DNA of 64,000 nt from NCBI RefSeq assembly GCF_000632845.1, contig NZ_CP007474.1, positions 1,084,905 to 1,148,904 on the forward strand, written 5' to 3'. Positions 1 through 9,474 of the stretch are shown in pieces (within the stretch, counting starts at the first letter, position 1; the number at the start of each line of letters is the position of its first letter). The stretch is from Ehrlichia japonica (lineage in GTDB: Bacteria; Pseudomonadota; Alphaproteobacteria; Rickettsiales; Anaplasmataceae). The notes below the pieces were generated by a model that did not search any database, was not told the origin of the DNA, and was given only the letters and a program-made list of their open reading frames with translations. The translations under genes were made by a program, and so were the position numbers.

Positions 1-220
1 TCTCATTTAATTCAATAATATCATGAACAATTTTAGGTATCTCTGTCAAATTAAAGACTGACTTAGGCCCTCCAGACAAAATAAATGCTTTACTGTCTTT
101 TATGCGATCGAATACTACATCATGTGCAAAAATTTCAGAATAAATATTTAATTCTCTCACTCTCCTAGCAAGCAATTGCGTAAATTGCGACCCAAAATCA
201 ATAATTGCTACTCTTGACAT
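1..220 (-). CDS. guaA: GMP synthase (glutamine-hydrolysing), N-terminal part, cut by window edge
   Basis: The reverse strand from position 220 reads MSRVAIIDFGSQFTQLLARR and continues as an uninterrupted frame to the window edge. The IIDFGSQFTQL and LSGGPKSV segments are the start of the class I glutamine amidotransferase domain of GuaA, which releases ammonia from glutamine to convert XMP to GMP in the cytoplasm. Only about 73 residues are present; the catalytic Cys and the ATP pyrophosphatase domain lie outside the window. The ATG at 220 gives the usual GuaA amino terminus. A stand-alone amidotransferase cannot be excluded, but the RRVREL motif strongly favours GuaA. Confidence 0.88.
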   Translation of the reverse strand, partial: MSRVAIIDFGSQFTQLLARRVRELNIYSEIFAHDVVFDRIKDSKAFILSGGPKSVFNLTEIPKIVHDIIELNE

Positions 221-498
221 TTATGTTACCTCATAATTGCAGAAAAATAAAAATTCATTTTTATAAATTCGTAAAACAAAAACTTACCAATTCATAACAT
301 AAGGAAGAGCTTCTATCTAATATTGCTACATAAAACAACACTAAGCACTTATAACAAACTTAAAACACAATGCAGATCTTTTAAGACTCGTATTAATGTA
401 ATTACTATACCAAAAAAGTCACCTCTCAACAAGAATTATGATTTTATTAATAAATATAGAATAAAATCTAAATTAATCATAAATTTAGGTACAACCAC

Positions 499-780
499 AT
501 GAATGAAGAATTATCTTTAGATGAAAGTTTAGATAGCGCTATGGATTATGTTGAAAAAGGATGCAAAACAAAAATAGATCCAAAAATGAAAGCATGTATA
601 AAAAAAGAAGTTAAATCAGCAATTCCAGAGCTAAATAAGGTATTAACACCTTTAATTACTTCTGCACTTAATACAGAGCAAAAAACATTATCACAAAATC
701 AGCAAGAAGAATTAGTGAAGCATTTTATAAAAATTATGATGCCACACATGCAAAAAATCATGGTAGCATCTGACCAATGA
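499..780 (+). CDS. Conserved-looking hypothetical protein, 93 aa
   Basis: I do not recognise the family. The frame codes for a 93-residue, charged, largely helical protein with no signal peptide or membrane segment. It starts acidic (residues 1-10), has a Lys-rich middle (24-38) and ends in a Met-rich amphipathic helix (77-88). Codon use is like the neighbouring genes and a TTAGGT stretch sits about 10 bases before the ATG, so translation looks real. It stands alone, 278 bases from the divergently transcribed guaA, and is followed by a structured intergenic repeat. A small regulatory or secreted protein is possible, but nothing in the sequence decides this. Confidence 0.6.
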   Translation: MNEELSLDESLDSAMDYVEKGCKTKIDPKMKACIKKEVKSAIPELNKVLTPLITSALNTEQKTLSQNQQEELVKHFIKIMMPHMQKIMVASDQ

Positions 781-850
781 ACAGGATTCCTTTCAGCATA
801 TTGACTACTTCCCCATTAATAAAACTACATATCATTGATGTAGACTTCTA

Positions 851-935
851 TAAGCATTGTAAATTTTTGATGTTTATAATGCTTATAGCTATTATATTGC
901 TATACCGTTTATAAAAAACTTTAGATAAACATTCA
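851..935. repeat. Dispersed structured repeat, copy 1
   Basis: An element of about 85 bases matches a second copy at 27731-27816. It opens with a 14-bp inverted repeat (arms at about 850-863 and 873-886) whose one non-Watson-Crick position is a G.U pair, around a 9-base T-rich loop. A shared tail with the string CTATACCG / GTTATACCG follows, ending near TTTAGAYAAACA. The copies differ at scattered bases, but the differences inside the arms keep pairing through G.U wobbles. Confidence 0.7.
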
Positions 936-1385
936 TTTCTTCCCTACAGTATATGATTGTGTAAACTGCAATAAAAAATCAATAATGGAAGGCCTTCTAA
1001 TAATTATTATTAAAACATTCACAAGTTCATATATTTGTAAATATCTAATATTAACTTAGATTTTGGTAATCACAAGATGAGTCATATCCCATTGTTAGAT
1101 ATTCCTTTTCTACCACTTTATAATACATGTCTATATCTTGTCGTATAAGAGATAGAGCATTCTTATCTAACAGAAACGTTTTTTGCATAACGTACTATAT
1201 TAGCCACAATAAGATCAAAATTCATAGAATTTGTATCCATATGATGTTTACTTTATCATCAAAACCCTTTAGGACATCGTCGCATGATACTCCATGGAAT
1301 GTTGAGTCCAGAAATTTCATGTACATGATTCTTCGCTGGGTGATATAAATGCCTAAATGCTCTCCTAATACTGCAAGAGCACTGA

Positions 1386-2889
1386 CTAAAGGCTACAGTA
1401 CGAAATAGTAACTCTTTTCCTATATGTCCTTTTGCAATTAGCTTTTGTATCCTTTCCTATCTTGATTTTTCCAACAAAACTTTCCGCTTTAACCATCACA
1501 TGATACATCTGTCCAAAACACGTAACACAAGATAATACTATAAGATCTACTAAGCTCGCAAATTTCTTACTTGCACTTGACATGCATACAAATTTACAAC
1601 ACATGTCTAGTAAGTTCACATAAAACTTACTAGGATACAGCTTATAAGTAGTTTGATGTTGAGAAAACTTACATAATTATAGAAAATTGTACTTGGTCGT
1701 GTTAATGGAGATATTAACTGAGAATGACTTGCAGCACGCAATTTAATAATCATACTATCTACCAATTTTTGATTATCAAAATGACTTGCACAATATTTCA
1801 CACTATTATATACACAAGCTTGATAAAATCTAGTTAGCATATGCTCAAGAGCTCCCAGTTTAATTACGAAGGCACATAGGGGCAAATTTTCAGTTACCCG
1901 GCGGCCGACAAAAAAACACTTGTATTCACTCTTAAGCATAACCTGCTTATTCTCATGCACATCAAACACATTTACCATAAAACTAAGAGCCATATTCCGT
2001 ATGCATCCTTACAAAATATTAGAGTACCTTGGAAGCGCATTATACTGTATCTAGACTCTTTAGCAGACCATTGCTCAGCATGTAAGAAAACACGAGGGAG
2101 AGTCACATAAGATGTTTTACAGGCAAAACGTTACTGGTGTTAATATCCTCCTCCTTCTGTAGTCCGTTTAAGCTAGTACTTGATGATTCAGCCTCAACAT
2201 TATTAGGAAGCGTAACACTGCCAACTGCCCTTAGAGATTTCTGTAGTCTTATTTTGATTTTGTAGTAACTCCCTCACCTTTTAAGCAGCTTGTTTTTCCA
2301 TTCTGCTCATTAGAGCTTTTTTCCTTTGAACCCAGTGTCTTTACTTTAACTTGCCAGTACAATTCACTGACGCCATAGAACTAGCACTACTTAAGTCCAT
2401 AAATACTATCCTTCCCAACATTCCTACTTAAAGGTTTTCCTGAGGCTTGATCACCACGAATCTTTGGCTTTGCGCCTTCTTTTAATACTTACTTTCCAAA
2501 TTTTGTGATTGATTAACAGCCTCCTCATGACTTACAACACAAGAAATTTTTCAGTTTGAATACAACTTTTTGACACATTAAAAAGAGGATCTTTCTTAGT
2601 GTCTCTTAATTTTTCGTGACTTCTTCTAGAAGACCTATTGGACAATGCTATTAGATTTCCTGATACAGGACCAGATCTAATCCTGGTCTCTTCTTTGTTA
2701 TAGCACACAAGCCTGTTTCTTCCGTTACTATAACACTCTTTAGCATAGAAGTTCAAGCTCTAAATTAGAGAGCCGCTGTGTCAACTGTTGCTCCAACTCA
2801 TCACTGATTCTCTTACTCTTCGATTTTCTCTTTTTACTAGATTTAGCAGATGACTTCGATACAGCTTTTGTAGTTTCATCATCATTCAT
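1386..2889 (-). pseudogene. Decayed gene, several frames broken
   Basis: No intact long gene lies here, but the reverse strand holds successive short coding-like frames in the same order. First comes a 49-residue piece from the ATG at 2889 (stop at 2740), Lys/Ser-rich and basic with a short coiled-coil-like end. Next are fragments at 2532-2756, around 2100-2230 and at 2000-2100. Then come a 125-residue frame (1616-1993) with a Cys-containing hydrophobic carboxy end and a 77-residue frame (1386-1619). Frame changes and stops between them suggest one former gene of roughly 500 residues, with traces down to about 1080. I do not recognise the family. It could be a lineage-specific Ehrlichia protein inactivated here, or several unrelated spurious frames. 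Confidence 0.42.
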
Positions 2890-3498
2890 TAACGTCACTA
2901 CAGAAATAACAGCACCACTTATAGGAAGTATCAGAAATACACCTTATTAATAGCCAGAAAAGATAGGCTAGGTTAGTTACTTTAGGGTATATCATAATTT
3001 ACTGATTCTTTTAAACAATATAGTAGTTTTATTACTACCCATTCACGTAAGAGAATTACCTAATAAAACAATACAACACATTATCCTAACTTTCTAACTA
3101 TATGAAAAAGCAAAAAATTACTTTTAACAAATATAATTAAAACAATACACTCTAAACATAGTGGTAATATTTCCTTATTCAAGATAGCTAATTCTCCAGA
3201 AGTTTCATAAATAAACCTCACAAATCTTAAAAGAAACCTAGCTAAGAATAAATATACATAATCCAACCTTATTATATATTTACACCATTTCTTTTTCTCA
3301 AAGTTACCTAGATAACACATATCAAACAGTGAATTGATACGCAACAAAAACACAGTCAGATAAATATTATTTGTTCAAACAGTTTAACAACTAAAGGAAA
3401 TGTAGATTAAGCATATGAAAAAGCTAAGATAGATATACAACTATTTCAATATAAATACAAAAACAACCCAATGAGAGTAATGTAAGGCTTAAAATTGT
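2890..3498. other. Intergenic stretch without supported gene
   Basis: This stretch lies between the decayed gene and the 3' end of pdhC. A 90-codon reverse frame at 3081-3353 is very rich in Phe/Leu/Ile/Arg and has no recognisable motif or convincing ribosome binding site. I treat it as chance in AT-rich DNA. Nothing else is visible. Confidence 0.5.
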
Positions 3499-4707
3499 CT
3501 ATATCAACATTAAAAACGGCTTCTCTAAATAAGACTTAAAGCAATTTAAAAATCTTGCTGCTAGCACACCATCAATCACTCTATGATCTACAGATAATGT
3601 TATTGTCATAACATTTGAAATACATACTTGGTCATCAATAACTATCGCTTTCTTTTCAGAACATCCAACAGACATTATACAGGATTGTGGAGGATTAACA
3701 ATTGCATAAAACTCTTTAATACCAAACATACCAAGATTAGAAACAGTAAAACCTCCACCTTGGAACTCTTCTGGTTTTAATTTGCCAGACTTAGCTTTAC
3801 TAGCTAATACTTTAACTTCACTTGATATTTCTAACAAAGATTTTTTATCTGCATTGAAAACAATTGGGGTAATAAGTCCATTATCAATAGATACAGCAAC
3901 TGAAATATCAACACTATGAAATACAACTATTTCATCATCAGACCAAGATACATTAATTTCAGGAAATTTCTTAATACTCATAGCAACAGCTTTAATAATG
4001 AAATCATTTACTGTAACTTTACTATCAGGATTTTCAGCATTAATTTCTAATCTTAGCTTTAATAGATCATCTACCAAACAATCTATCGAAACATAAAAAT
4101 GAGGAATCGTTTGTTTAGAATATACTAAACGTTCTGCTATTACCCTACGCATGCTACTAATTTCAGTAAAAGAACTCTCTACAGAAGAATTAGAAACATT
4201 ACCTTTTTGATTTACAACATCTAGTATATCAGCTTTTACAATTCTTCCATAAGGACCCGTTCCTTTTACTAAATTGATATCAACACATAGGTCGGAAGCA
4301 ATCTTTTTGGCTAAAGGACTAATTTTAATTCTTTTACATGAATCAGAAGGGCTATTTAACATTTCAGTATTTACAACCTGTTGACTAACCTGTGATGTAA
4401 CCGATTCATCTTTAGGGATATCATCACTTCTCTTATATGAATGAATTCCGACTAAATCTTGTTCATCTACAGCAATTAATGCTATTAATTGGTTCACTTC
4501 TATATTCTTGCTTCCTTCTTCAAAGAAAACTTTGCCCATTATACCATCTTCATCTGTGTACTCAAATTCCATAACAGCTTTATCAGTTTCTATATCAGCT
4601 ATTATATCACCTGATTTGACTACATCCCCTTCTGACTTATACCACTTTCTTATAGTCCCACTTTTCATAGTTGGAGAAAGAGCAGGCATCAATACTTCTA
4701 TTGGCAT
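3499..4707 (-). CDS. pdhC: Pyruvate dehydrogenase E2, dihydrolipoamide acetyltransferase
   Basis: This is the E2 core of the pyruvate dehydrogenase complex; it transfers acetyl groups from lipoamide to CoA. The 402 residues show one biotinyl/lipoyl domain (1-80) with lipoyl Lys43 in the motif ETDKAVMEF. A peripheral subunit-binding domain follows at about 124-165 (ISPLAKKIA...GTGPYGRIVKADI), then the catalytic acyltransferase domain. The active-site motif SVDHRVIDG lies at about 372-380. Length and order fit the single-lipoyl alphaproteobacterial E2. No E1 or E3 gene is adjacent, as is common in Rickettsiales. The ATG at 4707 opens the standard MPIEVLMPALSPTM start. It is divergent from the aldolase gene across a 367-base spacer. 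Confidence 0.95.
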   Translation of the reverse strand: MPIEVLMPALSPTMKSGTIRKWYKSEGDVVKSGDIIADIETDKAVMEFEYTDEDGIMGKVFFEEGSKNIEVNQLIALIAVDEQDLVGIHSYKRSDDIPKDESVTSQVSQQVVNTEMLNSPSDSCKRIKISPLAKKIASDLCVDINLVKGTGPYGRIVKADILDVVNQKGNVSNSSVESSFTEISSMRRVIAERLVYSKQTIPHFYVSIDCLVDDLLKLRLEINAENPDSKVTVNDFIIKAVAMSIKKFPEINVSWSDDEIVVFHSVDISVAVSIDNGLITPIVFNADKKSLLEISSEVKVLASKAKSGKLKPEEFQGGGFTVSNLGMFGIKEFYAIVNPPQSCIMSVGCSEKKAIVIDDQVCISNVMTITLSVDHRVIDGVLAARFLNCFKSYLEKPFLMLI

Positions 4708-5074
4708 TATTTAACATCAAAAAAATCTTTTATACACCATTACAGTATTAGGCATGTATTGTCAATCCCATTATAGGCACCATTTATTCTAAGCAATAGG
4801 GATAAATAATTTATACTTAAAGCACATTATTTCCAATTGTTCCGAATAGACCTAAGTTAAACTAGTAAAATTATATCAAATCTGACACAACTTATACAAT
4901 ACACCCCCATGGTATACATTAATAATCTATCTATCAATTATCATCTATACAAGCTACTTATGAATACCTTCCGTCATCAATATATAAGTTAAACTAATGC
5001 AAACACATTTTATTTCTTGTAGTAGACAAAAAACTTGCTAATATTATTATATTTGTTTAACGTATAGAAACTTT
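4708..5074. other. Divergent intergenic region pdhC / aldolase
   Basis: These 367 bases of AT-rich DNA must carry the promoters of both flanking genes. I could not fix a convincing -35/-10 pair and see no small gene or RNA. Confidence 0.4.
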
Positions 5075-5974
5075 GTGCTAGCCAGTAATCGTATTCAAGA
5101 TATTTTGGGGTTTTACGAAAGCGAGAATCCAGGGGTAAAAGCAAACCTGGTAAGAATGTTGTTACATGGTAAGGTAGCTGGTAGCGGGAAGTTGTTAATA
5201 TTACCCGTCGACCAAGGAATGGAGCATGGACCAACCAAGAGCTTCTCACAAAATCCTCAATCTTATGATCCACATTACCATTTTAAATTAGCCATTGAAA
5301 GTGGGTTTAGCGCATATGCAGCTCCACTTGGTATGCTTGAAGCAGGAGCATCTACTTATGCTGGTCTTATACCTCTTATACTTAAACTAAATAGCTCTAC
5401 ACTGCTTTCTCCAAGAAATAATCTGGATCAAGTGGTAACTTCTTCTATAAAGGATGCGTTAAAATTAGGATGTTCAGCTATAGGAATAACTATTTACCCA
5501 GGTTCTCATAATTTCTTTTCTATGATTCGAGAAACAAGAGACCTTATTGCAGAAGCAAAAGCAGCAGGGTTAGCAGTTGTAATATGGTCATATCCACGAG
5601 GAAATGATATTTCAAAACAAGGAGAAACAGCAATAGATATAGTAGCATATGCTGCACATATTGCAGCATCACTTGGAGCAAATATCATAAAAGTCAAGTT
5701 ACCAACAAATCATATAGAACGAGATCCTATACCTTATGATATTTCATCTTTAGAAAAAAGGATAGAATATATAAAATTATCCTGCTTTGCAGGAAGGAGG
5801 TTAGTTGTCTTTTCGGGTGGAGAAACAAAAACTGATGAAGAATTATTTAAAGAAATACAGTCAATAAAATTAGGTGGAGGAGATGGATCGATTATAGGAC
5901 GTAATTCCTTCCAAAGATCAAAAAGTAATGCTATATCAATGATAGGAAAAATAGTAAAAATTTATAACAGTTAG
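5075..5974 (+). CDS. Class I fructose-bisphosphate aldolase, DhnA/FbaB type
   Basis: It cleaves fructose 1,6-bisphosphate to two triose phosphates (or the reverse, for gluconeogenesis) through a Schiff base. The 299 residues form the bacterial/archaeal DhnA-type barrel: ILPVDQGMEHGP at 42-53, the YPGSHN strand at 141-146, the WSYPRGN segment at 171-177, and the probable Schiff-base lysine in IIKVKLP (Lys206/208). The phosphate-binding end GGGDGSIIGRN is near 287. GTG at 5075 is the only start that keeps the family's amino terminus. The last base of the TAG stop is the first base of tRNA-Cys, so the two are probably co-transcribed. With pgk in this window it fits a gluconeogenic use of glycolytic enzymes. 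Confidence 0.88.
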   Translation: MLASNRIQDILGFYESENPGVKANLVRMLLHGKVAGSGKLLILPVDQGMEHGPTKSFSQNPQSYDPHYHFKLAIESGFSAYAAPLGMLEAGASTYAGLIPLILKLNSSTLLSPRNNLDQVVTSSIKDALKLGCSAIGITIYPGSHNFFSMIRETRDLIAEAKAAGLAVVIWSYPRGNDISKQGETAIDIVAYAAHIAASLGANIIKVKLPTNHIERDPIPYDISSLEKRIEYIKLSCFAGRRLVVFSGGETKTDEELFKEIQSIKLGGGDGSIIGRNSFQRSKSNAISMIGKIVKIYNS

Positions 5975-6048
5975 GCTAGGTGGCAGAATGGTTCATGCAG
6001 AGGACTGCAAATCCTTTTACATCGGTTCGATTCCGGTCCTGGCCTCCA
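5974..6048 (+). tRNA. tRNA-Cys (anticodon GCA)
   Basis: The acceptor arm GGCTAGG pairs with CCTGGCC (one G.U). The anticodon stem-loop reads GAGGACTGCAAATCCTT with anticodon GCA, and the T-arm carries GGTTCGATTCC. Discriminator U and an encoded CCA end at 6048; U73 is the canonical identity base for tRNA-Cys. The first G is also the last base of the upstream aldolase stop codon. Confidence 0.95.
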
Positions 6049-6336
6049 ATTTCTAATATAAGAAATTCTTTGTAAAATTTGATTGTAACAAATTCTATTA
6101 TTGAAACCCCACCACAAATTCTCTTTGAGGATCTTTTCTTTAAAATATTGCCTCAAAACATAAAATAACACTTAAATTATTGCTTGATAAAATACAACTT
6201 ATTGTTGGAATTATGCATTGAAAGTTTTATTGTCATAAAAAAATTAAAAATCTTATATACAATAAGCCTATCCATTACTACACTAGCAAAACACTACGAT
6301 TACTAATCGGAGGAAAAATTTTAACAAAATATTCAA
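6049..6336. other. Intergenic stretch between tRNA-Cys and secF repeats
   Basis: AT-rich DNA with no supported gene. A 66-codon reverse frame at 5971-6171 runs through the tRNA and is spurious. Confidence 0.4.
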
Positions 6337-6640
6337 AAGCTTTGTTAATAATATTAGATAAAGAAGTTGTGGCTACCTATAAACAGCACTTACAATCCTC
6401 TAAACTTTGCTAATATTATTAGATAAAGATTGTTGCTATCTATAAACAGCACTTATAATCCTCTAAGCTTTGTTAATATTATTAGATAAAGAAGTTGTGG
6501 CTACCTATAAACAGCACTTACAATCCTCTAAACTTTGCTAATATTATTAGATAAAGATTGTTGCTATCTATAAAACAGCACTTATAATCCTCTAAGCTTT
6601 GTTAATATTATTAGATAAAGATGTTGTCGCTATAAATACT
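6337..6640. repeat. Tandem repeat derived from the secF 3' end
   Basis: Five consecutive units of about 64 bp. Two alternating types make a 128-bp higher-order unit: A 6337-6401, B 6402-6464, A 6465-6529, B 6530-6593, and the start of a further A unit from 6594, which is the last coding part of secF. All share TTAATATTATTAGATAAAGA and the AAACAGCACTTA core. The two A units are almost identical over their whole length, as are the two B units. The secF stop codon (6592-6594) sits at the junction, so the array looks like amplification of the gene's end into the spacer. Confidence 0.88.
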
Positions 6641-7473
6641 GATGAATATGTTCCAACCGCTATACCAAAAAACACAATTATACTCAATTCTCTAACTGTA
6701 CCCTGACATAATAACATTAAAGGGATAGATGCTAACATAGTGGTACCAGACGTCAATATTGTTCTTGATAAAGTAGCGTTAATACTCATATTAATGATAT
6801 CAGGTAGCTTTTTTTGTATTTTCTTCTTAAGTAATTCTCTAATTCTATCATATATTACTACTGAATCATTAACCGAATAACCAATAACTGTTAAGATTGC
6901 CGCAGTCGAAGAAAGATTAAACTCAATATTACATAAGCTAATTAACCCCAATGTTAAAACAACATCATGTATTAGAGCTAAAACACCACCTAATGCAAAC
7001 CTCCACTGAAACCTTAACCACAAATATAAAAACATTCCTAACAATGAAAGTATTATTGCGCATAACCCTTCAAAAATCTGCTTATACCCAACTTGTGGCC
7101 CAACATAATCTATTTTTAAATAAGTTACTTCACCTAGTATTTCTTCTAATACACCTTTTATCTTTTCAATAGCATGCAATTGATTCGAATTTTTTTCACT
7201 CTTAAAACGAATCATTAATTCTTTATCATTATTTTTAAAACCTTGAACAGAGAAACCTATAAAACCATTTTCCTGTAGTTTTAGATTAACATTTTTAGTA
7301 TCTATTTGATTCGCACGAAGTTCGATTATTATACCACCTGCAAAGTCTGTACCAAAGTATATACCTTTCAATAAAACAAGCAATATTGAAACAAGCATGA
7401 GGACACCACTACAAGATACAGCATATATCCTATACTTAGAAAAATTTATATTTGTACCACTAAGAAAAACCAC
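6592..7473 (-). CDS. secF: Protein translocase subunit SecF
   Basis: SecF works with SecD in the inner membrane and uses the proton gradient to help SecYEG export proteins. The 293 residues begin with a transmembrane helix (about 16-37), followed by the conserved GTDFAGGIIIELR segment and a periplasmic domain. Five further membrane helices follow, with YLWLRFQWRFALGGVLALIHD and the motif VIGYSVNDSVVIYDRIRE, both SecF hallmarks. Length is normal. secD is not adjacent. The carboxy-terminal residues (SLSNNINKA) lie in DNA that is repeated downstream, so the exact end of the protein may vary between strains. Start ATG at 7473 gives the standard topology. Confidence 0.93.
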   Translation of the reverse strand: MVFLSGTNINFSKYRIYAVSCSGVLMLVSILLVLLKGIYFGTDFAGGIIIELRANQIDTKNVNLKLQENGFIGFSVQGFKNNDKELMIRFKSEKNSNQLHAIEKIKGVLEEILGEVTYLKIDYVGPQVGYKQIFEGLCAIILSLLGMFLYLWLRFQWRFALGGVLALIHDVVLTLGLISLCNIEFNLSSTAAILTVIGYSVNDSVVIYDRIRELLKKKIQKKLPDIINMSINATLSRTILTSGTTMLASIPLMLLCQGTVRELSIIVFFGIAVGTYSSVFIATTSLSNNINKA

Positions 7474-7649
7474 TACTCAAAACTATAAATTAACTTACTA
7501 AGCCTATGTGATTTCTAATGCTTATTCAAGAAAAAACACTTTCCTATAATGCAATAAACACTAAAAATATATAATTATTATTTTTTCCTACATTAAAAAA
7601 ATTTTGTATAGTAACTTTACCAATACTTCCATTATATACTCTTCTCAAT
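7474..7649. other. Spacer upstream of secF
   Basis: A 352-base gap separates secF from yraN. This first half shows nothing recognisable; the second half is the decayed yraN copy listed separately. Confidence 0.4.
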
Positions 7650-7761
7650 AAGAACTACAGACCGTTCATTTTTAACATTGCGAGATACTTGGGAGAAATG
7701 TAGTAATCTGGTGTTTAAAGTGTAAAAGATATCATATTATAAAACATAGATGCAAATTCAC
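7650..7761 (+). pseudogene. Decayed partial copy of the yraN 5' region
   Basis: About 112 bases align with 7868-7978 inside the next gene at a constant offset near 218 bp. Shared pieces include GGAGAAAT, AGTAAT.TGG, TTTAAAGTG, AAAAGATATCA and TTATAAAACA. One indel and an in-frame TAG show that the copy no longer codes. It is best read as an old local duplication. Confidence 0.75.
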
Positions 7762-7825
7762 TTTATAAGTTTACATAAATATAACAAACACAAAAACGTT
7801 TCTTCTACATAAGAAACTTGGTATA

Positions 7826-8224
7826 TTGGTTTATTCATCATTTCATCATTACACAGTGTTTTACACTAAGAATTATAAGCATTTCATTTACAACATTGTA
7901 GGATATTTAGGAGAAATAGTAGTAATTTGGTTTTTAAAGTGCAAAAGATATCACGTTATAAAACACAGGTACAAATGCGTGCTAGGAGAAATAGATATAA
8001 TTGCTCTTAAGAACAAACACTTAGTTTTTATAGAAGTTAAAACCAGTATATTTAGATCAGAGATTCCTATCACCAACAAGCAACAAAGATCTATTATCAG
8101 AGTAGCAAAACACTTTATTACGTACCATACAAAATTTGAAGAATACAATATAAGATTTGATTTATATTTTCTTTCACTTTCAAAAGGATTGATACATATT
8201 CCACATGCTTGGCAAGAACTTTAA
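7826..8224 (+). CDS. YraN/UPF0102 family nuclease-like protein
   Basis: A 132-residue protein of the UPF0102 (YraN) family, which has the PD-(D/E)XK nuclease fold and is related to Holliday-junction resolvases; its cellular role is not settled. The core is visible: GYLGE at 26-30, then GEIDIIA at 54-60 and VFIEVKT at 67-73, giving the D...E-x-K metal-binding signature. The TTG at 7826 is the start given by the open frame. The family usually begins just before the GxxGE motif, so a later start near residue 24 is possible, although no ATG is available. The 5' half has a decayed copy 218 bp upstream. Confidence 0.75.
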   Translation: MVYSSFHHYTVFYTKNYKHFIYNIVGYLGEIVVIWFLKCKRYHVIKHRYKCVLGEIDIIALKNKHLVFIEVKTSIFRSEIPITNKQQRSIIRVAKHFITYHTKFEEYNIRFDLYFLSLSKGLIHIPHAWQEL

Positions 8225-8234
8225 CTTGCTTTGA

Positions 8235-9431
8235 TTAATCCATTATTTTAAATCTTCGCAAAACACTAACTAAAGCTTGAGTTAATTCACCTATCATCTC
8301 GTCCGTATGACAAGGTGTTGGAGTAATTCTTAATCTTTCCGTACCTACAGGCACAGTAGGATAATTGATAGATTGTATATATATCTTATACTCCTTAAGC
8401 AATACCTGTGAAATATTCTTACAAGCCATTGAATCACCTATAATAATAGGAATGATATGTGTATCTGTTTTAACAAAATTAATCCCAGCCTTAGAAAAAG
8501 ACTCCTTTACTTTACTAACAACTTCACGTTGCTTTTCTCTCTCAATAGAACTATTTTTTAAATGTTCAACACTTATTCTAGCAGATGATGCAATAAGCGG
8601 GGATAATGCTGTAGTAAAAATAAAGCCAGGAGCAAAACTTCTAATAACATCCACTAAATTTTTTGATCCAGCAATATATCCTCCCATAACCCCAAAAGCT
8701 TTGGAAAGCGTTCCTTGAATGATTGTAATCCTATCAGATATGTTTTCCTGCTCTGATATACCTCCACCACGGCTTCCATACATGCCAACTGCATGCACTT
8801 CATCTAAATAAGTTATTGCATTATATTTATCGGCTAAATCACAAATCTTCGAAATCGGAGCTACATCTCCATCCATAGAATATAAAGATTCAAATATTAT
8901 AATTTTAGGCACAGATATATCAACAGATTTCAAAAAATCTTCAAGATGACCAACATCATTGTGCCTGAATATATATTTTGCTCTATTACTGACTCTGATC
9001 CCCTCTATCATAGAAGAATGATTTTTTTCATCTGAAAAAACCACAATATCTGGAATCACAGAAAGCAATGTACTAATAGTAGTCTGATTTGCAACATAAC
9101 CACATACAAAAGTTAGAGCAGCTGGTTTCTTATGTAAATCTGCTAATGACTCTTCAAGTTCAATAATTTCTTTTGTAGTTCCAGAAATATTCCTTGTACC
9201 TCCAGCACCTACACTACTGCCATAATTCTTGATAGCAAGAATCATATGTTCATTTTGTCCCATACCTAAATAATCATTGCTACACCACAGAGTAACTACA
9301 TTATTTACACTACATTCAATAGCATAAGGAAATTGACCAGGAATACGTGAAAATCCAGTAAATTCCCTATATCGACCTTCATCTTTTATATGCTTAATTC
9401 GGTTAAAAAAGATTTCTTCATAATTTATCAT
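8235..9431 (-). CDS. hemA: 5-aminolevulinate synthase
   Basis: Condenses glycine and succinyl-CoA to 5-aminolevulinate, the first haem step in alphaproteobacteria (Shemin pathway), using PLP. The 398 residues cover the whole fold: [11 protein letters not shown] at 48-58, the [11 protein letters not shown] substrate loop at 76-86, [10 protein letters not shown] at 210-219, and the PLP lysine Lys244 in [14 protein letters not shown] near the end is also typical. It lies 43 bp downstream of tyrS on the same strand and may be co-transcribed. The ATG at 9431 gives the normal amino terminus. Other alpha-oxoamine synthases are less likely because the family-specific motifs fit ALAS throughout. Confidence 0.95.
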   Translation of the reverse strand: MINYEEIFFNRIKHIKDEGRYREFTGFSRIPGQFPYAIECSVNNVVTLWCSNDYLGMGQNEHMILAIKNYGSSVGAGGTRNISGTTKEIIELEESLADLHKKPAALTFVCGYVANQTTISTLLSVIPDIVVFSDEKNHSSMIEGIRVSNRAKYIFRHNDVGHLEDFLKSVDISVPKIIIFESLYSMDGDVAPISKICDLADKYNAITYLDEVHAVGMYGSRGGGISEQENISDRITIIQGTLSKAFGVMGGYIAGSKNLVDVIRSFAPGFIFTTALSPLIASSARISVEHLKNSSIEREKQREVVSKVKESFSKAGINFVKTDTHIIPIIIGDSMACKNISQVLLKEYKIYIQSINYPTVPVGTERLRITPTPCHTDEMIGELTQALVSVLRRFKIMD

Positions 9432-9474
9432 AATTCCTTTTACCCTGTGCTTTAATATAAAACCTAATCAAAAA

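Noticed and set aside
1127..1348. 73-codon plus-strand frame
   Set aside because: Runs antisense through the tail of the decayed reverse-strand gene; His/Ile/Ser-rich with no protein-like pattern.
3081..3353. 90-codon reverse frame, hydrophobic
   Set aside because: Composition (Phe, Leu, Ile, Arg) is what AT-rich non-coding DNA gives; no motif, no clear ribosome binding site, isolated in a decayed region.
5010..5273. 87-codon reverse frame over the aldolase start
   Set aside because: Shadow of the aldolase gene, which has clear family motifs on the plus strand.
6337..6640. CRISPR-like array
   Set aside because: Units of 64 bp are contiguous with no unique spacers and derive from the secF end.
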